Shown here: positions 1 to 8,033 of the stretch, piece after piece | How positions within the stretch are numbered: the stretch's first letter is position 1 | Layout: each line of letters begins with the position of its first letter | Source of the DNA: Streptomyces spinosisporus | Lineage (GTDB): Bacteria; Actinomycetota; Actinomycetes; Streptomycetales; Streptomycetaceae | Direction of reading: 5' to 3' | Assembly: GCF_022698145.1 (NCBI RefSeq) | Contig: NZ_JALDAX010000018.1 | Span: forward strand, 1 to 64,000 | Length of the DNA stretch: 64,000 bases | Translations under genes and position numbers: made by a program | Notes under the pieces: model-generated | Seen by the model: the letters and a program-made list of their open reading frames with translations, nothing else | Told to the model about the DNA's origin: nothing | The model's database searches: none

Positions 1-130
1 GTCTTCTGAGTGAAGAATTTTGTTCAGATCCCTGGCGAGGCGTTCGAGGATCTCGTCTACAATCTTCGTCCACAGATCGACCTGCACGATGCGCAGGCGG
101 CGAAGGCACTCCATTTCCGCCTGCGTCTGG

Positions 131-453
131 ACCTACCCAGAGATCACGACCGTGGGGGCCGACCGTGCCTACGCGGGCAAGCTGGTGATTTGGGCCAAAC
201 GCCACCTGAACCTCACGATCAAAACGGTCAGCCGTCTCGAGGACACCTCCGGGTCCGCGCTGCTGCCCCGCCGCTGGCTCGTCGAAACCTCAGTGGCGTG
301 GATCATGCACACCCGCGACACGAGCGGCTCGTGCGGCACTCGAAGGCCCTGATCATCTGGACCGCGATCACCTTGATGACCCGCCACCTCACCCGCAAGC
401 CCGCCCGTGCGAGGGCCACCGCCGGCCCGGCCATCATGACCTTCGCCGCCTGA
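131..453 (+). pseudogene. IS5-type transposase C-terminal remnant
   Basis: The translation contains GADRAYAGKLVIWAKRHL followed by LPRRWLVETSVAWIMH, the late part of an IS5/IS4-like DDE transposase (D in the ADRAYAG block, E in the RRWxVE block). Around position 320 the frame must shift to keep the match, continuing as RLVRHSKALIIWTAITLM. The N-terminal half is absent or unrecognisable. There is no intact transposase and no clear inverted repeat in view, so this is a dead fragment of a mobile element. Confidence 0.7.
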
Positions 454-473
454 CAGGCGGTGGCGGCAGGCTC

Positions 474-836
474 TCAGGTGCGGGGCGCGGCCGCCTCGGC
501 CTCGGCGACCGTGGCAAAGACCCGCAGCACCTGATCGACGCCCGTCATCCAAAGGACTCTCACCAGATTCGGCGGCACACAGGCCAGGACGAGTTCCGCC
601 CCGCGCTCATCCGCCCGCAGCCGCGCCACCACCAGCACGTTCAATCCGGCCGAGTCGCAAAACGTCACCCCGGACATGTCCAGCACGATGAACCGGTACC
701 CGCGAGTGATCAGCTCGACGAAACGCTCCTGCAAGGCCGGGCGGGTGGTGTAGTCCATCTCGCCGCGGACCCGGGCCACCACACAGTGATCCGAGACGGC
801 CACCTCCACCAGGGGACCAGCCACCACATCTCCCAA
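474..836 (-). CDS. STAS-domain anti-sigma factor antagonist
   Basis: This 120-residue protein is a single STAS domain (about residues 8-112). The block DMSGVTFCDSAGLNVL contains the Ser (about residue 62) that, in SpoIIAA/RsbV-like proteins, is phosphorylated by a partner anti-sigma kinase. Such proteins release a sigma factor by binding the unphosphorylated anti-sigma factor. No kinase or sigma gene lies next to it, so its partner is encoded elsewhere. The length is normal for the family. A related but interrupted STAS gene lies at 14638-15063. Confidence 0.85.
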   Translation of the reverse strand: MGDVVAGPLVEVAVSDHCVVARVRGEMDYTTRPALQERFVELITRGYRFIVLDMSGVTFCDSAGLNVLVVARLRADERGAELVLACVPPNLVRVLWMTGVDQVLRVFATVAEAEAAAPRT

Positions 837-952
837 CCGTCTCGCCAGGACCCATCTGACTTCGCCGAGCTTATCGACCCCGCATCATGCTGCAGCAGCC
901 GGCATCGGCAGCCCGGCCGCTGCAGATCGGACAAGAAGGAGCCTCGCACAGC

Positions 953-1203
953 ATGGACCGCCACCAAAACCAACGGTGGACCTTCTTGAGCAACCACGCA
1001 CGCGTCCTGCTGGCCTTCGCCCGCAATCCGGCCGCACGGCTACAGGATGTGGCAGCCGGATGCCGCATTTCCGAGCGCACCGCCCAGCGCATCGTGGCCC
1101 GATCTTGACATTGTGGAGGCCAGTTACCTCACCAGCCGTTGCGGCACCCGGCAGAGATCGGGCTGCTTGTACGTGACCTCCTCAGGCTTCCTCGGGGTCT
1201 CGC
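953..1203 (+). pseudogene. Decayed winged-helix transcriptional regulator
   Basis: The gene starts at ATG 953 after the purine-rich stretch ACAAGAAGGA. It reads RWTFLSNHARVLLAFARNP and SERTAQRIVA, the start of a small MarR/ArsR-like winged helix common in Streptomyces, then stops at 1106. The rest of the protein can be picked up in two other frames: DLDIVEASYLTSR, then PLRHPAEIGLLVRDLLRL. At least two frameshifts and an internal deletion of about 20 codons separate the pieces. The family assignment rests on the characteristic WTFL(S/T)NHARVLL and HPAE segments. Confidence 0.6.
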
Positions 1204-1314
1204 CGCGAGTAGGCGTCAAATGCACCAGTAGTTGATCTTGAGCGGCCCGGCCAATGAGACCCCGGTTGACGCTGAGATCGGTCACGGCCGTGGCCGGCCT
1301 TTGATGCTCCTAGG

Positions 1315-2301
1315 ATGTGGAGGGTGATGGTAAAAACCAGCGACATCGAGAAGGCGGCCGATGTGCTGCGCGCCGGCGGCCTGGTGGCCCTCCCGACCGA
1401 GACGGTATACGGACTGGGCGCCAACGCCGAGGACCCCGCGGCCATCGCGCGCATCTTCCAGGTCAAGGGACGTCCGCCCTCGCACCCTCTGATCGTCCAC
1501 ATCGCCGGTGCGGAGCATCTGGATGATTGGGTCCAGGACGTTCCCCAGGCGGCCCGTGTGCTGGCCGAACACTACTGGCCTGGGCCGCTCACGCTGGTCC
1601 TTCGGCGCGGTCCCCGCGTGCCGCTGGAGGCGACCGGCGGCCTCCAGACGGTCGCCGTGCGCGTGCCTGACCACCCCGCCGCGCTCGCGCTGCTGGAGGC
1701 TTTCGGTGGCGGTGTCACGGCCCCGTCCGCCAACCGCTTCGGCCAGGTCAGTCCCACCACGGCGAACGACGTCCGCGCGGAACTCGGCGACGGGGTCGAC
1801 TTCGTGCTGGACGGCGGCCGTTGCTTGGTCGGCGTCGAGTCGACCATCGTCGACGTCACCAGCGATGCCCCGAGCATCCTGCGGCCCGGCGGTGTGACGC
1901 GCGAGGAACTCGAAGCGGTGCTGGGGTTCCCGCTCGCGGTGCCCTCGACGAGCCATGTTCGGGTGCCGGGCCAGCACCCGTCCCACTACGCCCCGCGGGC
2001 GCGGGTCGTCCTCGTCGAGCCCGAGAAGGTCATCGCCGAAGCGGAACTCGCTCAGGAGCTGGGGCACCAGGTGGGCGCCTTTGTGCCCGCCTCCTTCGCC
2101 GGCGCTCCGGTGACGGCCCATGCCGTGCTGACGGTTCCCGCCTCGATGTCCGCCTACGCACGGGAGCTGTACGGATTCCTGCGCAAATTCGACCAGCTGG
2201 GGTGCGATCTCATCATCGCGTCCTTGCCGAAGGAGGAGGGGCTGGGACTGGCGATCGCCAACCGACTCCTCCGTGCCGCAGGGCCCCGGTCCACCGTGTG
2301 A
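1315..2301 (+). CDS. L-threonylcarbamoyladenylate synthase (Sua5/YrdC)
   Basis: This enzyme makes threonylcarbamoyl-AMP from threonine, bicarbonate and ATP, the first step of t6A modification of ANN-decoding tRNAs. The YrdC fold covers about residues 10-200, with PTETVYGLG (27-35), KGRPPSHPL (51-59) and the APSAN block (136-140). A C-terminal Sua5 domain (about 205-320) makes this the long Sua5 type rather than TsaC. The start is uncertain: ATG 1315, or ATG 1327, which has GGAGGG only 2 bases upstream. The gene is intact and housekeeping in nature, although its surroundings are full of pseudogenes. It is monocistronic here and could be a second copy. Confidence 0.88.
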   Translation: MWRVMVKTSDIEKAADVLRAGGLVALPTETVYGLGANAEDPAAIARIFQVKGRPPSHPLIVHIAGAEHLDDWVQDVPQAARVLAEHYWPGPLTLVLRRGPRVPLEATGGLQTVAVRVPDHPAALALLEAFGGGVTAPSANRFGQVSPTTANDVRAELGDGVDFVLDGGRCLVGVESTIVDVTSDAPSILRPGGVTREELEAVLGFPLAVPSTSHVRVPGQHPSHYAPRARVVLVEPEKVIAEAELAQELGHQVGAFVPASFAGAPVTAHAVLTVPASMSAYARELYGFLRKFDQLGCDLIIASLPKEEGLGLAIANRLLRAAGPRSTV

Positions 2302-2637
2302 CATGACCGGCACTTTCACCCTGCCCTTACTGCTCCCGCGGACAGGGGCCGGGCGGTGCATGACGGATTCGGCTGAGCCGCGCCCCGCGATCTGGTAAGC
2401 GGGCACAGCTCGTGCCGCCCCTCCTCGGTCACAACCGTTGCCCATCCCGGCACACCTCGCAGCGCTGCCCCCTCGCCAGAGCGGCGCGGGGGCGGCGCTG
2501 GGCGCGCCGTCGCCACAGTAAGCCATCGGGCGTTGCCCTTCCCCGGATGATCAGGCCGTGAGCCCGGTGGATTCACAACCACGTGTCCAGAGCTCGTCCG
2601 ACTGCGCCAAGTACGCTGAGCAGCCACGGCCGGGCGG
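2302..2637. other. Intergenic stretch, nothing recognised
   Basis: This stretch lies between the convergent Sua5 and carbonic anhydrase genes. The open frames in it have no recognisable domain and no ribosome binding site. No strong hairpin terminator was found. Confidence 0.5.
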
Positions 2638-3279
2638 TCAGGACACGGCGGGAACCTGCGCATCGAGGCCCCGGGAGGCGACGAGCTGCGCACTGCCGTC
2701 GGCCAGCCGGTAGCACAGGCCCACCACCGCAGCCTGCCCGGCTGCGACCTTCCCGGCGAGCACCCGGGAGCGGTCCAGCAGCAGATCGACCGTGTGCCTT
2801 ATGTGCTCGGCAAGAATCTCATCCGGCTCGACGTGCCCGGCAGCCCGCGCAGCAAGCACGCTGGGAGTCACCCGCTCGACGACATCCCGGACGTATCCGG
2901 CCGGTGTCATGCCGTCCTCAAGCGCGGCGCAAGCGGCGCCGACCGCGCCGCACGAGTCGTGGCCGAGCACCACGACGAGCGGGCAACCCAGGACGTCCAC
3001 GCCGTACTCGATACTGCCCAGCACCTCCGGACCCATGACGTGGCCCGCGGTGCGCACCACGAACAAGTCGCCCAGGCCTCGGTCAAGGATGATCTCGGCG
3101 GCCAAACGGGAATCGGAGCACCCGAACAGCACCGCGAAGGGCTGCTGGGACGGTGCGATCTCAAAGCGGCGGGTGGCGTCCTGGTTGGGGTGTTCGGGAG
3201 TGCCGTCGACGAAGCGCTGGTTACCGGCCAGCAGCAGCTCGAAGGCGTCGCGGGGGGTCGGGGTCTTGATCTCGCTCAT
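2638..3279 (-). CDS. Beta-class carbonic anhydrase
   Basis: This enzyme interconverts CO2 and bicarbonate. The protein is 213 residues when started at ATG 3279. It carries the complete beta-class zinc site: C54-x-D56-x-R58 in FGCSDSRLA, and H107 and C110 in VLGHDSCGAV. There is no signal peptide, so it is cytoplasmic. The start codon lies only 10 bases from the target duplication of an IS701-type insertion (3290-4289), and no Shine-Dalgarno sequence remains in that gap (GGCTGCGGGCC). The native promoter and ribosome binding site have therefore probably been cut off. The reading frame is open further upstream into the element, but that part has no family similarity. Confidence 0.88.
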   Translation of the reverse strand: MSEIKTPTPRDAFELLLAGNQRFVDGTPEHPNQDATRRFEIAPSQQPFAVLFGCSDSRLAAEIILDRGLGDLFVVRTAGHVMGPEVLGSIEYGVDVLGCPLVVVLGHDSCGAVGAACAALEDGMTPAGYVRDVVERVTPSVLAARAAGHVEPDEILAEHIRHTVDLLLDRSRVLAGKVAAGQAAVVGLCYRLADGSAQLVASRGLDAQVPAVS

Positions 3280-3289
3280 GGCCCGCAGC

Positions 3290-4289
3290 CTAGTACTGCA
3301 ACGGTCCTTGCCGTGGCTGCTGGCCAGTTCGGTCGTTGGGGTGGTTATGGGTGGGGACCTTGCTGATGTCAGGTTCTGGGCGGGTGAACTCGAGGCGGTG
3401 CATGAGCGGTTCGTGCACCGGGAACGCTGCCGGCGGGCAGGCATCGACGACCATGTCGCCTTCGAGACGAAGGTGGTCATGGCCAAGGCGATGGACCGCC
3501 GGGCCGTCGCCCAGAAGATCCCGTTCGGGCGGGTGACGCCGGATGCCGCCTACGGCTTCAGCAAAGGCTGGCGCTTCGAGCTGGAGCAGGCCGACGTCTT
3601 CCACGTCATGGCCACCACGAGGCACGGCACCGTCGTCACCCGGTGGGCGCTTGATCATCCCGTGCATGACCTGTTTCCAGGCCTGCCCCGGCAGAAGTGG
3701 AAACGCCACTCCTGCGGCGAGGGGGCCCACGGACACAGGATCTATGACTGGGCCCGCGTCGAGGTGCGACCCTGGCACCGCGAAGACCGCCAGCACTGGG
3801 TTCTCGCCCGCCGCAGCGTGAGCAGGCCCGAGGAGATCTCCTGCTACATCGCCTACTGCCCCACCGGCACCACACTGGACGAACTCATCCGGATCGCCGG
3901 AAGCAGATGGGCTGTTGAGGAGTGTTTCCAGCCCGCGAAGCAGAAGTGCGGCCTGGACGACTACCAGGACCGCCGCTACCCCGGCTGACACCGCCACATG
4001 ACCCTCGCCATGGCCGCCCACGCCTGTCTGACCGTCCTGCGCGCCCGCCAGCTGGATGCGGACAAAGCAGAAACGGATCCTCCCAGCTCACCCACCTCAG
4101 TCTCGCCGAAGTCAGACGCCTGATCACGCGACTCACCAGCCGCCGTCCCACCCCGGTCGAGCACATCCTGCACTGGTCGACATGGCGCCGACGACGCCAA
4201 CACCAGGCCCGCATCAGCCACTACAAACGACGCGGACACAGCCCCTGATACCTGCCCAGCACTCAGAACAAACACCGTTGCAGTACTAG
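3290..4289. mobile_element. Internally deleted IS701-type element with CTAG duplication
   Basis: The element proper runs from 3294 to 4285 (992 bp). The left end reads TACTGCAACGGT and the right end is its exact reverse complement, a 12-bp perfect terminal inverted repeat. It is flanked by the direct repeat CTAG at 3290-3293 and 4286-4289, which fits the 4-bp YTAR duplication known for the IS701 family. Intact members are about 1.3-1.4 kb, so roughly 400 bp are missing inside. The enclosed transposase is dead, but the ends could be mobilised in trans by a full-length relative. Confidence 0.85.
3347..4248 (+). pseudogene. IS701-family transposase, deleted, stopped and frameshifted
   Basis: The N-terminal piece DVRFWAGELEAVHERFVHR is joined directly to the C-terminal half (PDAAYGFSKGWRFELEQ, GHRIYDWARVEV, AGSRWAVEECFQPAKQK), so the first catalytic Asp region is gone. 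A TGA at 3986-3988 replaces the conserved Trp of the RRYPGW(H/Y)RH block. The same frame then continues (HRHMTLAMAAHACL) to about 4123. The last part (SLAEVRRLITRLTSRRP) lies in another frame. The family call is secure from the WAVEECF and YDWARV blocks. It cannot make an active transposase. Confidence 0.85.
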
Positions 4290-4694
4290 GGCGTAAACGG
4301 CCATCTGCCCACGTCAAACGCCCTCTGAGGCGAAACGCCTGGTGGAGCGGGGGTGGGTGCTGTAGGTGCGGCCGCGGGTGTGCACCCCCCTCGGGGCGTT
4401 GGCTGGCAGAAGGCTCTTGGTCGGCCACTAGCCAGCCGGGTCTCTGCAGCCGAGCACCGGCCACCGCACCAGCAGTTCAGATCGGCAAGGATCCGACTGA
4501 GAGGGCGCAGGTCACAAGCCGACTCCCCCGGTCAGTTGCCGCTGGTGCCCGCCACAGCGTCGCGGATGCCCCCAGAGCGCGTCCACCACCAACCAGGTCG
4601 GGGCACAAGCACCAGCGAGATCACCATATTCAGGCGAGCGGCTCCGGGGGAGGGTGAGCGGAACAGACGCAGTCGCTGCGAGGCCCGAACCGGG
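4290..4694. other. Intergenic stretch, nothing recognised
   Basis: This stretch lies between the IS701-type element and the 3' end of the M56 peptidase gene. Only weak short inverted repeats (for example AGGCGAAACGCCT near 4329) were seen. The long plus-strand open frame that starts here is an antisense shadow of the peptidase gene. Confidence 0.4.
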
Positions 4695-5624
4695 TCAGTG
4701 GCTCTCCTCTCCCTGGGCGATTTCGACCTGGTGATGGAAGGCGAGTACGCCGGTTGCCCCGGCGCCCACCGACAGGACCGCGCAGGCGGCAAGGAGAAGC
4801 GCAGTAAAGCGCGTGGCGCGCGAGCACCTCTCGGAGGGCTGGAGCAGGGCGGCGACACGTTGGGGAACGGGACCGGTCGTCGCCGCGGGTACGAAGTCGG
4901 GGCGGGTGGATCGGGAGGCTTGGCCGGCGAGGGCGGCGCGGGCGATGGCCGTGGCGATCAAGCGCCGGTCGCCGAGGACGGTGGCGGCAGCCTCGTCGGC
5001 TGCCCGCTCGGCGGCGAGCCGAATCGTGGCCCGGATGGTGCGCAGGGCTGGATGGCAGTGGGCGGCGAGTTCGGCGGCGGCCAGGAAGTAGTGGTGGCCG
5101 GCCTGGTTGTGGGCGCGTTCGTGGGCGAAGAGGGCTTCGCGTTCGGCGGGGCCGAGGCTGCGCAGCATGGCGCTGGTGACGACGATGCGGTGGGGCCGTC
5201 CGGGCAGCGCGTATGCGTCGGGGTGGGGTGAGTCGATGACGCAGAGGTCGCCTGCGGCGGGGTAACGGTCGGCCTGCGTGCGGGCAGTGCGAAAGACACG
5301 GGCCTGACCGAGGGCCGAGCGCGCGAGTGTCCACACACTGAGGGTGAGCACTCCGGTGGCCGCCATGGCCGCGGGGACGACGAGGAAGTCCGACGGCGTG
5401 CGCAGGGGGTGGACGAGTTCGCCGAGTGCGGCAAAGGCGGGCAGTTTGAGCAGTCCGGTCAGTACCAGGGCTCCGAGAGCGGCCACACAGGCACTCGCCA
5501 GGGCCATAGCAGAGGTCGTGAGGACCCACAGGGCGGTGACGGGAGTCAGACGACCGAGGGTGCGGCGGGCCAGCGTCGGCGCGAGGAAGGGGAGGAAGAG
5601 CGGTACCAGTAGCAAAGCGGTCAC
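4695..5624 (-). CDS. M56/BlaR1-like membrane zinc metallopeptidase
   Basis: This 309-residue membrane protease is the usual partner of a BlaI repressor. After several N-terminal membrane segments (about residues 1-20, 32-60, 80-102) comes the peptidase core. It has the zinc motif HERAH (168-172) and a downstream ERAADEAA block (206-213) that supplies the third ligand. A further membrane segment is at about 268-288. It lacks the penicillin-binding sensor domain of true BlaR1, so the signal is unknown. The start overlaps the stop of the upstream blaI-like gene by 4 bases (ATGA), so the two are translationally coupled. Its expected role is to cleave or inactivate BlaI in response to an envelope signal. 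Confidence 0.85.
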   Translation of the reverse strand: MTALLLVPLFLPFLAPTLARRTLGRLTPVTALWVLTTSAMALASACVAALGALVLTGLLKLPAFAALGELVHPLRTPSDFLVVPAAMAATGVLTLSVWTLARSALGQARVFRTARTQADRYPAAGDLCVIDSPHPDAYALPGRPHRIVVTSAMLRSLGPAEREALFAHERAHNQAGHHYFLAAAELAAHCHPALRTIRATIRLAAERAADEAAATVLGDRRLIATAIARAALAGQASRSTRPDFVPAATTGPVPQRVAALLQPSERCSRATRFTALLLAACAVLSVGAGATGVLAFHHQVEIAQGEESH

Positions 5625-5992
5625 TGCTCGTCACCCTCCAGCAGCTGGCGCAGGAGCTGTTCGTCGTCGGGGCTGAGCTGGGCGACGAAGCGCGCGAGGA
5701 CAGTCTCCCGGTCGGTGTCCCGGTCGAGTTCGCTGTGCATGCGCCGGGCGGTCAGGCCGGGAGCGTCCTGCACGGGGAAGTAGACGTAGCCGCGCCCCTG
5801 CCGTTCACGGCCGACGACACCTTTCTCGTGCAGACGGGTCAGGATCGTCGTCACCGTCGTCCGGGCAAGTTGGGAGCCGAGTTCAGTCTGCACCCGTCCC
5901 GCGGTGAGCGGGGCACCGGCGGCCCACAGGGCAGCCATGACGGCGGCTTCGAGTTCGCCCGCAGGCCGTCTCTCGTCCTTCGCGTTGCTCAT
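5621..5992 (-). CDS. BlaI/MecI-family transcriptional repressor (first copy)
   Basis: This 123-residue winged-helix repressor carries the family hallmarks ELEAAVMAALWAAGAPLTAGRV, TTVTTILTRLHEKGVV (recognition region) and RGYVYFPV, plus a C-terminal dimerisation segment rich in acidic residues and leucine. It is cotranscribed with the M56 protease gene. Two tandem GTCTAC-N6-GTAGAC palindromes lie just upstream (6017-6053), between this gene and the divergent DedA gene. It therefore probably represses both its own operon and dedA-pap2. Confidence 0.9.
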   Translation of the reverse strand: MSNAKDERRPAGELEAAVMAALWAAGAPLTAGRVQTELGSQLARTTVTTILTRLHEKGVVGRERQGRGYVYFPVQDAPGLTARRMHSELDRDTDRETVLARFVAQLSPDDEQLLRQLLEGDEQ

Positions 5993-6016
5993 GGAACGAT
6001 CCTCACCCCACTATCG

Positions 6017-6053
6017 TCTACAGTCCAGTAGACCGTCTACAGCATTGTAGACG
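6017..6053. promoter_or_regulatory. Tandem BlaI-type operators
   Basis: Two perfect inverted repeats of the form GTCTAC-N6-GTAGAC occur at 6017-6034 and 6036-6053 (start to start 19 bp, close to two helical turns). The second contains CTACA-N4-TGTAG, which resembles known BlaI/MecI boxes (TACA...TGTA). They fill the gap between the blaI-like gene and the divergent dedA gene, so one repressor could control both directions. Confidence 0.8.
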
Positions 6054-6109
6054 CTTGTCGGGTGCCGGTCGGCTGCATCCGATGGTCCGGACGAAGGGGT
6101 TTCTCGACG

Positions 6110-6778
6110 ATGACCACATCCGTGCACCTGTCATCGCAGGTCGCTGTCAACGTGCTGGATGCCCAGTCACTACTGCCCGCTTTCGGGGTGCTGGGCGTGG
6201 GTGTGGTGCTGTTCGCCGAGACGGGCCTGCTGATCGGCTTCGTCCTCCCGGGCGACTCGCTGCTATTCACGGCCGGCCTGCTGAGCACCGGCGCCGCCGA
6301 CCGCGGCCTGAAGCTGTCGCTCGCCCCGCTGTTGGTCGTTGCCGCGGTGGGAACACTGGCGGGCTCTCAGTGCGGATATCTCCTCGGCCGGACGGCGGGC
6401 GGCGCCCTGCTCGCCCGCAGCCAATCGGCCCGCCTGCACGAGGGGGCGAGACGGGCGGAGGAGTTGCTGGGGCGCTACGGGTATGCGAGGGCGATCGTGC
6501 TGGCCCGCTTCGTTCCGGTGGTGCGCACCGTGCTCAACCCGATGGCGGGTGCACTGGCCGTACCAGTACGGACGTTCACCGTCTGGCAGGTGGTCGGCGG
6601 GCTGGTGTGGAGCCTCGGTCTCACGCTCGCGGGATACGCGCTCGGCTTCTCCGTACCGAACGTGGACCGCTATCTGATGCCGATGGTCGTCGTGATCGTG
6701 GCCCTGTCTCTCATTCCGCTCGCCTCCGAGATGTACCGCTCGCGGCGTGACGCGAAGGCGAAGGAGGCACGCGGATGA
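6110..6778 (+). CDS. DedA-family membrane protein
   Basis: DedA proteins are membrane proteins; members of the family flip undecaprenyl phosphate or related lipids. This 222-residue protein shows the family features FAETGLLIGFVLPGDSLLF near the N-terminus, GSQCGYLLGR, and the conserved ARFVPVVRTVLNPMAGAL loop. Several membrane helices follow. ATG 6110 was chosen because AAGGGG lies about 9 bases upstream; an earlier ATG at 6062 has no such site. The stop overlaps the start of the PAP2 gene by 4 bases. The pairing of a DedA protein with a PAP2 phosphatase fits recycling of a polyprenyl or phospholipid carrier. Control by the BlaI operators just upstream is likely. Confidence 0.88.
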   Translation: MTTSVHLSSQVAVNVLDAQSLLPAFGVLGVGVVLFAETGLLIGFVLPGDSLLFTAGLLSTGAADRGLKLSLAPLLVVAAVGTLAGSQCGYLLGRTAGGALLARSQSARLHEGARRAEELLGRYGYARAIVLARFVPVVRTVLNPMAGALAVPVRTFTVWQVVGGLVWSLGLTLAGYALGFSVPNVDRYLMPMVVVIVALSLIPLASEMYRSRRDAKAKEARG

Positions 6779-7380
6779 TCCTCGCCTTCAACGGCTCGTC
6801 GATCGACGGCCCTGCCTACACCGATGTCGTGGACCTCGCCCGGCACTCCCCCTCATGGTTGGACGACGCGGTGTCGGCCTGGTCGACGTACGGGCTCGGG
6901 CTGTTCGCCGTGCTCATGGTGATCGGCTGGTGGCGTTCCCGGCGGGTGGGCGCCACGGCCTCGATGACGGCGCTCGCCGTGCCGTTCGTCGTATTCGTGG
7001 CCTACGGCGTGAACACGGGCTTGAAGCTGCTGGTGCGTGAAGACCGGCCCTGCCAGAGCCTGCACGTGACTCCGCTGGAGGCCTGTCCGGCGCCCGGCGA
7101 CTGGTCCTTTCCCAGCAATCACGCGGCCATCGCCGCCGCGACGGCTGTCGCCCTGCTGTTCGTTTCCCGCCGGCTCGGCGCGGTCGCCGTAGTGGCCGCC
7201 TGTGCGATGGCGGCCTCGCGAATCTGGGTCGGCGCTCACTACCCCCACGACGTGGTGGCCGGGGTCGCGGTGGGTCTTTTGGTCGCGCTCCTCGTGATGG
7301 CCGCGCTGCGGCGGAAAATGCAGGCCATCACCCAACACATCATGGCCACTCCGCTACGTCCGCTGCTGGTGGCCACATGA
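6775..7380 (+). CDS. PAP2-family lipid phosphatase
   Basis: This 201-residue integral membrane phosphatase carries all three PAP2 signature blocks: KLLVREDRP (84-92), PSNH (113-116) and SRIWVGAHYPHD (148-159). The catalytic His residues lie in the last two. Several hydrophobic helices surround them. Family members dephosphorylate undecaprenyl diphosphate, phosphatidate or similar lipids at the membrane surface. It is coupled to the preceding dedA gene (ATGA overlap). The decayed second M56 gene lies just downstream on the opposite strand. Confidence 0.88.
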   Translation: MILAFNGSSIDGPAYTDVVDLARHSPSWLDDAVSAWSTYGLGLFAVLMVIGWWRSRRVGATASMTALAVPFVVFVAYGVNTGLKLLVREDRPCQSLHVTPLEACPAPGDWSFPSNHAAIAAATAVALLFVSRRLGAVAVVAACAMAASRIWVGAHYPHDVVAGVAVGLLVALLVMAALRRKMQAITQHIMATPLRPLLVAT

Positions 7381-7399
7381 AGCGCGGCACAGTGGTCGA

Positions 7400-8026
7400 A
7401 CTGACCGACTCCCTCGCGCCATCGCTCCAGCACGAACCGGCCCGCCTCGGCCGGCAGTCGCAGCAGGAGGTTGACGGCCGCGGTGAGTGGCCACGCGGCC
7501 TGGAAGAGGTGTCGGCCCCGGAGATGCGCTCGGTCGTGCGCCAGGAGGCTGCACGCTCCGCGTCACACAGCGCAGCATCCCGCGAGACACCACGACCCGT
7601 CCGCAGGCGGGGGAAGCGCGAACGCCTGCGGAACCGTCGTCGAGTACGACGAGGCTTCGTGTCCCCGGGCACCCGGTCGTTTTCGCGCCGGGCCCACAGG
7701 ACGTGTCGGCCTGCCGTACGGCCGCCACACCCGGCGGCATGAACCCGGTCGGCGGGGTCAGGGCGCCGACCGGCCGCGACGGCCAAGGACAGCGGGTCCT
7801 CAGCGCGAAAGTGCGGCTACCGACCAGGGGCCTCCTTCGCGACCTCAGGGATCTGCGCGAACCCGGTGAACGCGAGCAGGGCCAGTGAGCCGAGCCTGCC
7901 GATCGCCGTCACCAGTGCCGCACACGGCCAAAGAACGCGGCCGCGGGCCGCGGCGCCGGTCCCCCTGTGGCCGAGCACCGCGAGGAGCAACGCGACCAGG
8001 AGGGGGATGGAGGCGCCGATCGTCAC
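7400..8026 (-). pseudogene. Decayed M56 metallopeptidase, partner of second BlaI
   Basis: Reading leftward from GTG 8026, 7 bases after the stop of the second blaI-like gene, the translation is that of an M56 peptidase: GASIPLLVALLLAVLGHRGTG, then GRLGSLALLAFTGFAQIPEV. In another frame come TRSLVVLDDGSAGV and GRVVVSRGMLR, and after a further shift LLAHDRAHLRGRHLF and AEAGRFVLERWRE. At least two frameshifts break the gene, the active-site HExxH reads HDRAH, and the final WADEAAA block is lost. The repressor gene upstream is intact, so the sensor half of this pair has been lost. Confidence 0.8.
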
Positions 8027-8033
8027 CGGCTCG

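Noticed and set aside
1282..2526. Minus-strand open frame of 414 codons opposite the Sua5 gene
   Set aside because: It has no recognisable domain and low-complexity Arg/Gly content; the plus strand encodes a complete YrdC/Sua5 protein.
2792..3988. Long plus-strand frame joining the carbonic anhydrase antisense to the transposase
   Set aside because: The first part is antisense of a clear carbonic anhydrase; only the part after about 3347 is transposase.
4353..5231. Plus-strand open frame of 292 codons rich in Gly and Val
   Set aside because: It is the antisense of the M56 peptidase gene, whose HExxH motif and coupling to blaI make the minus strand the real one.
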